From the NCBI GenBank assembly GCA_963848375.1, contig CAWKDK010000018.1, forward strand, positions 887,670-951,669: a DNA stretch of 64,000 bases. The letters are read 5' to 3'. Source of the stretch: JAJPJE01 sp963848375. Lineage in GTDB: Bacteria; Acidobacteriota; Terriglobia; Terriglobales; Acidobacteriaceae. Below, in pieces: positions 29,245-37,635 of the stretch. Position 1 is the stretch's first letter. The number at the start of each line of letters is the position of its first letter. The notes beneath the pieces were generated by a model that saw nothing but the letters and a program-made list of their open reading frames with translations, had not been told where the DNA came from and made no database searches. The position numbers and the translations under genes were made by a program.

Positions 29245-30618
29245 CTACGCCGCTAGACGATGGAAGAAGTTGATGATCGACTCGATCCCGCGGTAGAAGT
29301 TCGGGATGTGGAACTTCTCGTTGGGCGCGTGCAGATTGTCGTCGGGCAGGCCCAGGCCCATCATCACCGAAGGAATCTGCAGCACGTTTTCGAAGTCGGT
29401 CACGATGGGAATGGATCCGCCTGAGCGGATGTAGACCGTGTCCTTCTTGAAGACGTCGTGAAGTGCTTCCGTCGCGGCCTTGATGTACTTGTTGTCGGTG
29501 CCGACGACAATCGCCTCGCCCTTGCTGTGCACTTTGATCTTGATCTGGATGCCCTTGGGCGTGATCGATTTGATGAAGTTTTCGTACTTCTTCAGGATGT
29601 CGTCGGGATTCTGATTTGGCACGAGGCGCATGGAGATCTTCGCCGATGCTTTCGCCGGAATCACGGTCTTTGCGCCGGGGGCAACAAAGCCGCCCGGCAT
29701 GCCGTGCACTTCAAGCGTTGGACGCGCCCAGGTGCGGTAGAGTACGGAATAATCGGGCTCGCCGGTTAGCACGTTGGATCCGACTTCTGTTTTGCGATAG
29801 TGCTCTTCGTCGAAGGGCAGCGACTTCCAGGCTTTCAACTCGGCGTCGGTGGGCTTCTGTACGTCGTCGTAGAAGCCGGGAATCAGGATGCGTCCGCTGT
29901 CATCTTTGAGCTTGGAGATGATTCGTGACAGCGCTTCCAGCGGATTCGGAGCAGCGCCGCCGTAAACGCCAGAGTGCAGATCGGTCATTGCGCCAACGGC
30001 TTCGAGTTCGGTGTATACGAGGCCGCGCAAGCCAACACACAGGGTCGGCAGTTCCGGGGCAAAGAGTTCCGTGTCGCTCACGAGCGCGAAGTCGGCTTTC
30101 AGCTTATCGCCATGCTTGCGGATGTATTCGGCGATGGCTTCGCCGCCAACTTCTTCTTCGCCTTCGAAGAGAATGCGCACATTGATAGGCAACTTGCCAT
30201 TGCCGGAGCGGAAGAGCGATTCAAATGCCTTCACCTGCATCCACAGCTGGCCCTTGTCGTCGACGGCGCCGCGCGCGTAGATGTTCTGGTTGCGCTCGGT
30301 TGGCTCAAAGGGAGGCGTGGTCCATTCTTCAATGGGATCGGGTGGCTGCACGTCGTAATGCGCGTAGCACAGCACTGTAGGCTTGCCAGACGCATGCAGC
30401 CAGTCGGCATAGACCATGGGATGACCGGAGCTAGGGATGACTTCGACGTGCTCGAAACCAATGCGCTTGAGTTCACTGGCCACGAAGTCGGCGGCCTTCT
30501 GGACGTCGTTCTTGTGTTCGTCCATGGTGCTGACACTGGGAATGCGCAGCAGTTCTTTTAGTTCCTCAAGGAAGCGTTTCTGATTCTCGCGAGCATAACT
30601 GACGGCGGCTGTAGCCAT
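29245..30618 (-). CDS. M20-family dipeptidase (carnosinase-like)
   Basis: 457 residues, no signal peptide, so cytoplasmic. Two-zinc site motifs: CYAHYDVQPPDP, YARGAVDDKGQ, FEGEEEVGGEA, SDTELFAPELP and the dimerisation/lid part VYGGAAPNPLEALSR. The C-terminal RSGGSIPIV and NLHAPNEKFHI carry the last metal His. Closest in style to beta-Ala-His/Xaa-peptidases. It is clearly different from the secreted M20 protein at 9-10.7 kb. Confidence 0.9.
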   Translation of the reverse strand: MATAAVSYARENQKRFLEELKELLRIPSVSTMDEHKNDVQKAADFVASELKRIGFEHVEVIPSSGHPMVYADWLHASGKPTVLCYAHYDVQPPDPIEEWTTPPFEPTERNQNIYARGAVDDKGQLWMQVKAFESLFRSGNGKLPINVRILFEGEEEVGGEAIAEYIRKHGDKLKADFALVSDTELFAPELPTLCVGLRGLVYTELEAVGAMTDLHSGVYGGAAPNPLEALSRIISKLKDDSGRILIPGFYDDVQKPTDAELKAWKSLPFDEEHYRKTEVGSNVLTGEPDYSVLYRTWARPTLEVHGMPGGFVAPGAKTVIPAKASAKISMRLVPNQNPDDILKKYENFIKSITPKGIQIKIKVHSKGEAIVVGTDNKYIKAATEALHDVFKKDTVYIRSGGSIPIVTDFENVLQIPSVMMGLGLPDDNLHAPNEKFHIPNFYRGIESIINFFHRLAA

Positions 30619-30680
30619 GGAATCCTCACTTTCGCGAATGCGATGAGTGCTGTGGAAGCAAACAGGGAAGTATAAATTAG

Positions 30681-30820
30681 TCTTTGGTCGGTCGTCGCTG
30701 GTCGTTGGTCAACAGCTTCGATGATGGGATAGCTGGTAGCTAGTAGCAGGGAGACAAACCTCAAGCGGCCAAGCTGCGCGGTCTAGAAGAGGCCAACGAC
30801 CAACGACTAACGACTGCTGT
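30681..30820. repeat. Pair of inverted simple repeats flanking a spacer
   Basis: Words of the GGTCGTTGGTC type at 30,681-30,710 are matched in inverse orientation by GCCAACGACCAACGAC at 30,791-30,806. A related TTAGTTGTCAGTTGCTAG array lies at 12,917. The right copy overlaps the 3' end of the TPR-like gene. Confidence 0.5.
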
Positions 30821-31151
30821 TTCTCTCCATCTGCTCCAGCAGGCGCCGATTGCCCAGTTGGGCTGCGATTTCCGCGTGTTCGTGCGCACGATCGAATTCG
30901 CCTTCCGCGATGAGAAGTTCCCCAAGCGCGATGTGGGCATCGGTTAAGAGAGGTTTTTTCTCGAGCGCGATCAATAGCTGACGTTTGGCTTCTAGAGGTT
31001 TCTGCTGCACGCGTAGCAGTTGTGCGAGGTGATAGTAGCCTTCGGCCCAGTCAGGATTCCGGGCGATTGCTTCTTCCTGCTCGGTGATCTGGCGCGCGGT
31101 TTCGTGATCCAGCATCTCGTCCGCGACGCGCCGAAAAAAAGGTTTGTTCAT
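30807..31151 (-). CDS. Small TPR-like protein
   Basis: A 114-residue protein from ATG 31151. It consists of about two tetratricopeptide units (GYYHLAQLLRVQQKPLEAKR, then AHIALGELLIAEGEFDRAHE) with no other domain. It starts 13 bases after the stop of the zinc-ribbon membrane protein, so the two are probably one operon and may interact at the membrane. A longer frame back to 31283 overlaps that gene and is not preferred. Confidence 0.7.
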   Translation of the reverse strand: MNKPFFRRVADEMLDHETARQITEQEEAIARNPDWAEGYYHLAQLLRVQQKPLEAKRQLLIALEKKPLLTDAHIALGELLIAEGEFDRAHEHAEIAAQLGNRRLLEQMERNSSR

Positions 31152-31164
31152 CGTGAAGGACGGC

Positions 31165-31674
31165 TCATCGCGCGTAGGCGAGCTGATGGTATTGCTGTTC
31201 GGCTCCATGCGAGAGCAGCACCCAGATGGTGTAGATGCCGATGGCGGTGCCAAACGGGAAATCGATGAGCGACAGGAATCCAAGGATCAGAGCGAGGATT
31301 CGTCCCCAACTTTGTTTTGCGTAGAGAGCCCATCCGGCGAGCAAGCGTACCAGAGCGGTGATCACCAGGAGCGTGCCGATGAAGCCGATCATCGGACGAA
31401 TGAAGGGAGGCATGGGTGTTTCCTGGCCCTGCATCCAGGGACCAAAGAACGCGTTGGCGATCAGCAGCATCACGAGGCCGCCGATGGCGGTCAGCACTCC
31501 GTAGATGATCCAGAGAATGCCGAGTGTATTCACATGCTGCGCTACGCGGTTCGCGATGAGGGGAGCGACGCCGGGCGTGGTGTTGCCAACGGCTGGAGTC
31601 CAGGTTGCTTTGCCGCAGGAAGGACAGGCAGTTTGTCCGGCTTGTATATGCGTGCCGCAGGAATTGCAGAACAT
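31165..31674 (-). CDS. Zinc-ribbon membrane protein
   Basis: 169 residues. The N-terminal MFCNSCGTHIQAGQTACPSCG is a zinc ribbon with two CxxC pairs. At least three TM helices follow (ILWIIYGVLTAIGGLVMLL, GFIGTLLVITALVRLLAGW and ILALILGFLSLIDFPFG). The family is common and functionally uncharacterised. It is probably co-transcribed with the small TPR gene. Confidence 0.8.
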   Translation of the reverse strand: MFCNSCGTHIQAGQTACPSCGKATWTPAVGNTTPGVAPLIANRVAQHVNTLGILWIIYGVLTAIGGLVMLLIANAFFGPWMQGQETPMPPFIRPMIGFIGTLLVITALVRLLAGWALYAKQSWGRILALILGFLSLIDFPFGTAIGIYTIWVLLSHGAEQQYHQLAYAR

Positions 31675-31735
31675 GATTGCGCCTCTGCTCGACCCTCGCT
31701 ACGACGACACCTTTACGGGGTGGAATGCTTTTATT

Positions 31736-32833
31736 CTACTTCGCCTGCATGGTTTCGCTAGTCTGAAATCGGTTCAGACGAAAATGCGAGATGTCGAGTT
31801 CAGGGTCCTCCCCGCGAATCAGACGTGACATCACCTTCGCAGTGATAGGCGCCAGCAAGATTCCGTCGCGAAAATGACCGGTCGCAACGTAGTAGGCGTC
31901 GATCTCGGTGCGCCCGAGGATAGGCAGGCCGTCCGGCGTACCCGGGCGCAATCCAGCCCAGTCTTCCAGAATGCGTGCTTCGCCGATTGCTGGCACCAGA
32001 TTTGCTGCCGACTGATGCAGGTTCTGGATGGTGGGCGCGTCGACTCGCTTATTAAAACCGGCGTCTTCGGATGTGGAACCTACGACGATTCTTCCGTCGC
32101 CGCGAGGGATGATGTAGACGTCTCCGCGAACGACGTGGTGAACCAGTCGCTTCGGAGTAGTTAAATTCGCTGGAGTCACCAAGGGAGCCAAGGCCAGCAT
32201 CTGCCCCTTCACCGGGCGGGTGGGGATTCTCAATGGACCGATTTGCGCCGACCATGCGCCAGCACAATTCACAATCGCGGCGCCCGGGTATCGAGTTTTC
32301 GTAGTGATGGCGGCGATAGCGCGATCATTGACTACTTCGATCTCCTGCACCTCGGCACCTGAGGCGATGTCGACTTCATGATGCTTTGCCGCTTCGACCA
32401 GGGCCGGGAGCAGCAACCGCGGATCGACGCAACTTTCCTCAAGGAAAACGGCGGGAGCCGCGTAGCCAAGATTCGGTTCCAACCCGCGTAGCTCGATTTC
32501 CGTCAGCAGTGGGAGCGCACAACTGGCGAGTTCCTTGGGGAGAAGAAACCGGATGGCTCCGTCAGCGCGAAAGTCAACGGGCGTTCCTGATTCGTCCTGG
32601 ATCTGGTGTATGAACTCGGGATAGATCTCTGCGCTGGCGATTGCGAGTTCCCGCAACACAGGCTTTGTCTCGGGATCGCGCGCGGCGAGCATACCGCCGG
32701 CGGCCCACGATGCCTCGCGTCCGGGCTGGCTGGCGTCGAGGACGATCACGCTCTGCCCATGGCGACGGAGTTCGAGCGCGAGCGAGAGTCCAATGATGCC
32801 GCCGCCAACGACGACTGTGTCCCACACCTTCAC
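31736..32833 (-). CDS. thiO: Glycine oxidase (thiamine biosynthesis)
   Basis: A 365-residue FAD-dependent D-amino-acid/glycine oxidase. The FAD-binding GxGxxG is VVVGGGIIGLSLALELRR. The region ASWAAGGMLA is the second FAD-contact motif. IPTRPVKGQMLAL, YIIPRGDGRIVVGSTSED and the C-terminal GLRPGTPDGLPILG and GHFRDGILLAP are all typical of ThiO. It makes iminoglycine for thiazole formation in aerobic thiamine synthesis. No other thi gene is in the window. Confidence 0.88.
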   Translation of the reverse strand: MKVWDTVVVGGGIIGLSLALELRRHGQSVIVLDASQPGREASWAAGGMLAARDPETKPVLRELAIASAEIYPEFIHQIQDESGTPVDFRADGAIRFLLPKELASCALPLLTEIELRGLEPNLGYAAPAVFLEESCVDPRLLLPALVEAAKHHEVDIASGAEVQEIEVVNDRAIAAITTKTRYPGAAIVNCAGAWSAQIGPLRIPTRPVKGQMLALAPLVTPANLTTPKRLVHHVVRGDVYIIPRGDGRIVVGSTSEDAGFNKRVDAPTIQNLHQSAANLVPAIGEARILEDWAGLRPGTPDGLPILGRTEIDAYYVATGHFRDGILLAPITAKVMSRLIRGEDPELDISHFRLNRFQTSETMQAK

Positions 32834-32876
32834 GATTCTTATTCTAGAGGACGAGATGCGAGCTGACTGCTTTAGT

Positions 32877-33677
32877 TCAGTGGGCGCCGGCCTGCGAGGC
32901 TGAAGCGCGGGCTGAATCCTGCAGGGAGACCAGTTTTGCGATCACGATGGCCCGCTGCGGCGCAGGACCAATGTAGTAGGTGGGATAGCAAGTAATGAGT
33001 GTGAGCCGAGGATCTTTTGTCTGCCGTAGCACTTCCACATCGTCGGGATCGACGATCTTCTTCTCGGTGACCTCGTAGACCGCTGTTTTGCCGCCGTGTT
33101 GCACTTCTACCTGATCGCCTTTCGCGAGTTCGAAGACGTGGCGGAAGAAAGTATCGCGATGCGCGCTGATGATCACATTCCCGGGCTGGCCCGGCTCGGC
33201 CGAATTCTTTAGACGGCCCGGTCCCCGGAGCAGCGCTCTTTGCGAGGTTCCTTCGACTACGAAGGAATCCAGATTGATCTTAGGAATGATCAACCGGGTA
33301 AGGGCGGGGTCAATCGCGGCATTATTTGCCGGACGTTCCTGCGCGGTCCATTGTGCGGCCATGTCTTTCTGGCTGCGGTACATTTCCGCGTATTGCGAAA
33401 CCACGTAGGTGAGCAGGCCCGCACCAAGCAGGATGAAGAGGAGTGATACCCAGCGCTGTCGGATCTGTTTAGAGCGAAAATGCGAGCGGAGGACGAGAAG
33501 AGATAGATGCCAGCGTTGGTCGAGCCAGGTAGATGCTCTTTTTAGCACGTCGCCGTCAGGCGGAGTTTCCGCTAAACGTGTAGGAGATTGCTCAGCCAGC
33601 GGTTTCGTAGCTTTGCTGGGATTTCGCGAAGCTTGCCGTCTTCTTCGTCGCGCACGAGCTGCGTCTCGCGGTGGCAT
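32877..33677 (-). CDS. Class D-like sortase
   Basis: 266 residues: a long basic cytoplasmic N-terminus, one TM helix at about 76-98, then a sortase fold. Catalytic residues are clear: His173 in SAHRDTFFRH, Cys230 in LTLITCYPTYY and Arg242 in APQRAIVIAKL. Sortases cut a C-terminal sorting signal and attach the protein to another molecule. They are typical of Gram-positives but occur as single class D/E-like enzymes in some Gram-negatives. The gene upstream on the same strand encodes a protein with a signal peptide and a C-terminal hydrophobic/basic tail, a possible substrate. Confidence 0.85.
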   Translation of the reverse strand: MPPRDAARARRRRRQASRNPSKATKPLAEQSPTRLAETPPDGDVLKRASTWLDQRWHLSLLVLRSHFRSKQIRQRWVSLLFILLGAGLLTYVVSQYAEMYRSQKDMAAQWTAQERPANNAAIDPALTRLIIPKINLDSFVVEGTSQRALLRGPGRLKNSAEPGQPGNVIISAHRDTFFRHVFELAKGDQVEVQHGGKTAVYEVTEKKIVDPDDVEVLRQTKDPRLTLITCYPTYYIGPAPQRAIVIAKLVSLQDSARASASQAGAH

Positions 33678-33759
33678 GCATTCAATAAGATGCGTGCGCC
33701 GGTAAGGGAGAAGACCGCGAATATCGCGGATTTCAGCGTAGAAGAAGCTTATGAAATTC

Positions 33760-34347
33760 CTAAGTACGAGTCTTCATCGCCGAAACCATTCCGCCAACCA
33801 GGACGCCTAGTCCGATGACGCTCAGCAGCGGCATTTCAGCGCTTCCGTCACCTGGATCGATGGGTGCGGCGGCTTGCGGGAGAAACATAGCCACTTTTTG
33901 CAGACTCGGTGGCAACATCGGTTCCACGACGAGTTCGGCGGTGGAATTTGTGTCGGGCACCGCAGACACAAAGCTGGTCTTGACGAGCGATGAGGCGAGG
34001 GGGCGGTTCCTCGAGTCGAGGAGTTCGACGGTGACGTCGTGCGGCCCGGGCGCCAAGGAGTCGAATGTATACGCGGTTTCAGTCGTCTCGACCGGCGGTT
34101 GAGAATCCATCTGAATTCGGAACATGGTGGGGCGTGCCGAGGTTCGTTTGGTCGAGTTCACCTCGTAACGAATCGAAACAGAAGTTCCTTCCAGATTCTC
34201 TCCAAAAGCGGGCGAAACAATATGGATCACGCGTCGCGCGGTTGCGTGGTTAAGGGCAGTACTAGATGTAACGCTTCCAGAGTTCTGAGCTCCGGCGATA
34301 GAAATGGCGGATAAAACTAAGATAGCGATTATTGCTGACTTACGCAT
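33760..34347 (-). CDS. Exported protein with C-terminal sorting-like tail, possible sortase substrate
   Basis: 195 residues. N-terminal signal peptide (MRKSAIIAILVLSAISIAGA). The middle is an Ig-like beta-sandwich (VIHIVSPAFGENLEGTSVSI, APGPHDVTVELLDSRNRPLA). The C-terminus has LPQAA at 156-160, a spacer, a hydrophobic stretch 173-190 (PLLSVIGLGVLVGGMVSA) and a basic end MKTRT: the tripartite layout of a sorting signal, although LPQAA is not a textbook LPxTG. It lies 82 bases upstream of the sortase gene on the same strand. Confidence 0.7.
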   Translation of the reverse strand: MRKSAIIAILVLSAISIAGAQNSGSVTSSTALNHATARRVIHIVSPAFGENLEGTSVSIRYEVNSTKRTSARPTMFRIQMDSQPPVETTETAYTFDSLAPGPHDVTVELLDSRNRPLASSLVKTSFVSAVPDTNSTAELVVEPMLPPSLQKVAMFLPQAAAPIDPGDGSAEMPLLSVIGLGVLVGGMVSAMKTRT

Positions 34348-34689
34348 AAGACCTGCTGTATGACTTTGCGACTTTCTGTTGGAATCTGTGTTCTCACCGT
34401 TGGCACCGTAAGTTGATTGGGCCTATGCACCTCCAGCTGCCTTTTAGCCCTGACTGCATGGCCTAAGCCGCTGGTTGTGTGCTGCTTATGGCCCGGCCCT
34501 CTCAGACGCGGTTACGATTGGGGAACAACTACCTGCAGTATTGTGCAAGTGTCGTGCCGAACCCCGCTTCGGGTGAGCTTTTTGGGGCAGCAGAGCGCAA
34601 ACCGAACGCTCTTCGATGTAGTATCGGTGTTGACGAAATGTTAGATGCTGCTGAACAATGGTCGCGATTCCTCCAGGAGAAGGTTAAAG
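34348..34689. other. Intergenic stretch between divergent genes
   Basis: About 340 bases. No credible frame, repeat or RNA gene. It ends in a purine-rich ribosome site (GGAGAAGG) for the gene starting at 34690. The promoters of both neighbours must lie here. Confidence 0.4.
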
Positions 34690-35523
34690 ATGCAAGATCA
34701 GGAAACAGCTTACGAACCGATGCAAGAAAGCCACACGTTACGGAACGTGCTGCTGGCCGTGGGAATCCTCTTCGTCATCGGATCTTCGATTCTCATGTAT
34801 TCGCTGTACACGCGTCTTGGCGCTCTTGAGACGGCGCAGAAGCAGGCGGCTGATGATGCTGCCGCGCACAACGAAGCGATCATGAAGAAGCTGGGGATCA
34901 CCCAAGCGAATGTCGAGGCTGAGGCGAAAGCGCTGGCAGCCAAGCTTGGACAAACGCAGAAGGACGTTTCGACTCGCACGGCCGAACTTCGCCGGCAACA
35001 AGAGGCTTCGGAGAAATTGCTGAGTTCGAATATCTCGAACGTTGCAACAGAAGTGGGAGGCGTCAAAACCGATCTCACCGGCGCAAAAGGTGAGATTGCC
35101 ACTACGCGTACCGACCTCGACGCGACCAAGGCTAAACTCGACCACGCCGTGGGCGACCTCGGAGTACAAAGCGGGCTGATTGCGCATACGCAGTCGGATC
35201 TGGAATACCTGAAGCATAAGGGCGACCGCAACTACTACGAGTTCACGCTTAACAAGGGATCGAAACCGACGCCGGTTGGGACCGTGAGTCTGCAGCTGAA
35301 AAAGGTGGATGCCAAGAAAGGCCGCTTTAGCCTGAACGTGATTGCGGACGACCGGACCATCGAAAAGAAAGACCGCACTGTGTCCGAACCGATGCAGTTC
35401 TACACGGGTCGGGACCGTAATCTGTACGAAATCGTCGTTTTCACTGCCGACAAGAATAAGGTCACCGGCTACTTAAGCACGCCAAAGAACGCGCCTACAC
35501 CGGTGCAAACCAGCTCGAATTAG
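34690..35523 (+). CDS. Membrane-anchored coiled-coil protein
   Basis: 277 residues from ATG 34690, chosen for the GGAGAAGG site about 8 bases upstream. A single TM helix lies at about 18-38 (NVLLAVGILFVIGSSILMY). It is followed by about 130 residues of predicted coiled coil rich in Ala, Lys, Thr and Asp (QTQKDVSTRTAELRRQQEAS, TDLDATKAKLDHAVGDLG). The C-terminal ~80 residues are beta-rich (YYEFTLNKGSKPTPVGTVSL). Not recognised; the layout suggests a periplasmic spacer or adaptor. It has its own terminator. Confidence 0.72.
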   Translation: MQDQETAYEPMQESHTLRNVLLAVGILFVIGSSILMYSLYTRLGALETAQKQAADDAAAHNEAIMKKLGITQANVEAEAKALAAKLGQTQKDVSTRTAELRRQQEASEKLLSSNISNVATEVGGVKTDLTGAKGEIATTRTDLDATKAKLDHAVGDLGVQSGLIAHTQSDLEYLKHKGDRNYYEFTLNKGSKPTPVGTVSLQLKKVDAKKGRFSLNVIADDRTIEKKDRTVSEPMQFYTGRDRNLYEIVVFTADKNKVTGYLSTPKNAPTPVQTSSN

Positions 35524-35540
35524 CTAGACTGCCCGTTCGA

Positions 35541-35570
35541 AAAAAAGGCCTGCTGCGGCAGGCCTTTTTC
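35541..35570 (+). terminator. Rho-independent terminator
   Basis: A near-perfect hairpin AAGGCCTGC-TGCG-GCAGGCCTT followed by TTTC, 18 bases after the stop of the coiled-coil protein gene. A-rich on the left arm, so it may also act for the other strand. Confidence 0.88.
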
Positions 35571-35625
35571 TTTGTGCACCCGCGCAGCTAATAGTCATGC
35601 CTCGCGCGCTGAGGTATGAAGAATC

Positions 35626-36152
35626 ATGTTCTTCCCGCATCCGCTGATCGCGCTGGGCCAGATCGTGGTCCGCACGGCGATCGTTTACCTGCTGGTACTG
35701 ATTGGCGTACGCCTATCCGGTAAGCGCGAAGTCGGACAGATGACACCGTTCGACCTCACGCTACTGCTTCTGCTGAGCAATTCCGTCCAAAACGCGATGA
35801 CGGGCCGGACACGTCGATCGGTGGGGGCGCGGTTGCCGCGATCACTCTTTTCGCGCTTAATCATCTTGTCGCCAACCTGTCGGGCATGAATCGCAACTTC
35901 CGCAAGTTCGTCCAGGGACAGCCGTCGATGCTGATCCACGATGGCACGATTATCGAAGCTCACATGGCGAAAGAACACGTCAGCATGGACGAACTGGAGC
36001 GCGCCCTGCGCGAGCACAGCATCTCCAGCCCGAAGGATGTAGCCATTGGCGTGCTGGAAGTCGACGGTTCAATGAGCTTTCTCAAGTACGACGACGTGAA
36101 ACCGGAAGTCCTGCCGCACCGCCGGGTTCGGTTCCTGAATAAAAAGCAATAG
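35626..36152 (+). CDS. YetF-like DUF421 membrane protein, one frameshift
   Basis: About 175 residues. The N-terminal TM helices (VVRTAIVYLLVLIGVRLSGK, FDLTLLLLLSNSVQNAMTG) belong to the DUF421 family. One C is missing from a run of C near 35,803. Restoring it gives the expected GPDTSIGGGAVAAITLFALN and the cytoplasmic domain (NRNFRKFVQGQPSMLIHDG, HVSMDELERALREHSI). YetF-like proteins are three-helix membrane proteins of unknown biochemical role. A shortened homopolymer is a classic consensus error. Confidence 0.85.
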
Positions 36153-36240
36153 TCGTTTTTGGCGTCGGCGCATTCCCGCGCGACGGAACTTCTCAAAAAA
36201 ATAGAACCGCCGATTAGATGCATATACATCTAATTGTTTA

Positions 36241-36705
36241 ATGAACAAATCTGTACTTCCGAAGCTTCCATGCGCGTGCGCCACCCTTCGCCGGGCGGCC
36301 CGTGCGTTGACCCAGCTTTATGAGGAGGCCCTGCGTCCCTTTGGCCTGCGTTCAACGCAATTCACGATTCTGCAGGCGTTGTCGTTTACCGGGGAAATCA
36401 CGCAGGGCGAGTTGGGGAGAATCCTGGCCATGGATAGCACCACTTTGACGCGCACGCTCGAGATCATGAGGCGTCAAGGTTGGATCACCAAGCGGCGTGG
36501 GAAGGACAGGCGGGAGTGGCGGCTGCAACTCGCCGCGAACGGCAAAGCTCAGTTCGCTCGCGCTCTTCCGGCCTGGCAGAACATACAGGAAAACGTGAAA
36601 CGACGGATGGGGGCCGAACCTTGGGAACAGCTGATGAAGTTAGCCAATGACGTCACAGCGGAGATCGCAACAACGGAGGATCGTCATGACAAGCAAAGGG
36701 TATAA
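36241..36705 (+). CDS. MarR-family transcriptional regulator
   Basis: 154 residues. The winged-helix core is clear: FGLRSTQFTILQALSFTGEI, the recognition helix in DSTTLTRTLEIMRRQGWI and the wing KRRGKDRREWRLQLA. The N-terminal CACATLRRAAR holds two cysteines that could sense oxidants (inference). The last 20 bases overlap the next gene, a membrane protein, which is its likely target or functional partner. It probably represses its own transcript. Confidence 0.88.
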   Translation: MNKSVLPKLPCACATLRRAARALTQLYEEALRPFGLRSTQFTILQALSFTGEITQGELGRILAMDSTTLTRTLEIMRRQGWITKRRGKDRREWRLQLAANGKAQFARALPAWQNIQENVKRRMGAEPWEQLMKLANDVTAEIATTEDRHDKQRV

Positions 36706-37342
36706 CAAGCTTACTGCCGGGCTGATCGCAGTCTGGTTCGCTTTCTCAATCATCGCGTCGGCGCGACATGTATTCGACACATCGCCTAACCTTCCGCCGC
36801 TTCGTCTTTTGCTGGCGGTGCTAATTCCAATCGTATTGTTCGCGGCGTGGTACATGCGATCAGCCGGATTTCGCGCGTATGTTCTCTCGCTGGATCCGCG
36901 CACATTAACGGCTATGCAGTCGTGGAGAATTGCAGGTTTCGTGTTCCTTGTTCTGTATAGCTATCGAATGCTGCCTGGAATGTTTGCGCTCCCCGCAGGT
37001 TGGGGAGACATTTTCATCGGGGCGTCGGCATTGCTGGTAGCAGCAAAGTGGGCTACTCCGACTCATCGGAAGAGCTTCATTTTTTGGCAATGGCTTGGAA
37101 TTGCAGACTTGATGACGGCAATGGTTACTGGCGCCGCTGGACGATTCATTCGCCCGGAAGACTTTACTGGTGCAAGTGGAATCGCTACCAGTTCAATGAC
37201 GGCACTGCCGCTCAGCCTGATTCCCGTTTTCGCGGTGCCATTCTTTCTAATTGTTCACATCATCTGCATCGCACAGGCCAGGCGCTGGGAGGAAAGTGAG
37301 CTTGGGCCTGGTCGACTACGTTCGATCGCAGTGCATTCCTGA
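36686..37342 (+). CDS. Polytopic membrane protein paired with MarR regulator
   Basis: 218 residues from ATG 36686, preceded by GGAGGA and overlapping the regulator by 20 bases. About six TM helices (LTAGLIAVWFAFSIIASA, LLLAVLIPIVLFAAWYM, WRIAGFVFLVLYSYRMLPG and others) cover nearly its whole length. I do not recognise a transporter signature. Position suggests its expression is controlled by the MarR protein. Confidence 0.72.
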   Translation: MTSKGYNKLTAGLIAVWFAFSIIASARHVFDTSPNLPPLRLLLAVLIPIVLFAAWYMRSAGFRAYVLSLDPRTLTAMQSWRIAGFVFLVLYSYRMLPGMFALPAGWGDIFIGASALLVAAKWATPTHRKSFIFWQWLGIADLMTAMVTGAAGRFIRPEDFTGASGIATSSMTALPLSLIPVFAVPFFLIVHIICIAQARRWEESELGPGRLRSIAVHS

Positions 37343-37635
37343 AGATCCGGAGGCCCCAGCCTACCGTTCATCTGCGTGGGGAGGGGCCTCAGGCCGTTTG
37401 TAGAACGGGTTATCCGGCCCAATTCCACGACTGCTGCACATTTTCGTCGTATCTTGCGGCGATATGTATTCCTTGTGCAACTCCCATGGTGCAAGAAATC
37501 CATTCTGGAAGAATGGTGCGATATCGGACTATAGGTGTTAGGATAGCCGCCAACCGACATCCCGTTTCACCATTCTTCAGTTCCTCTGAAGCGGGCGATT
37601 TGCCGGGACTGAGCGCCAGCAGCAGGCTGTCTACG

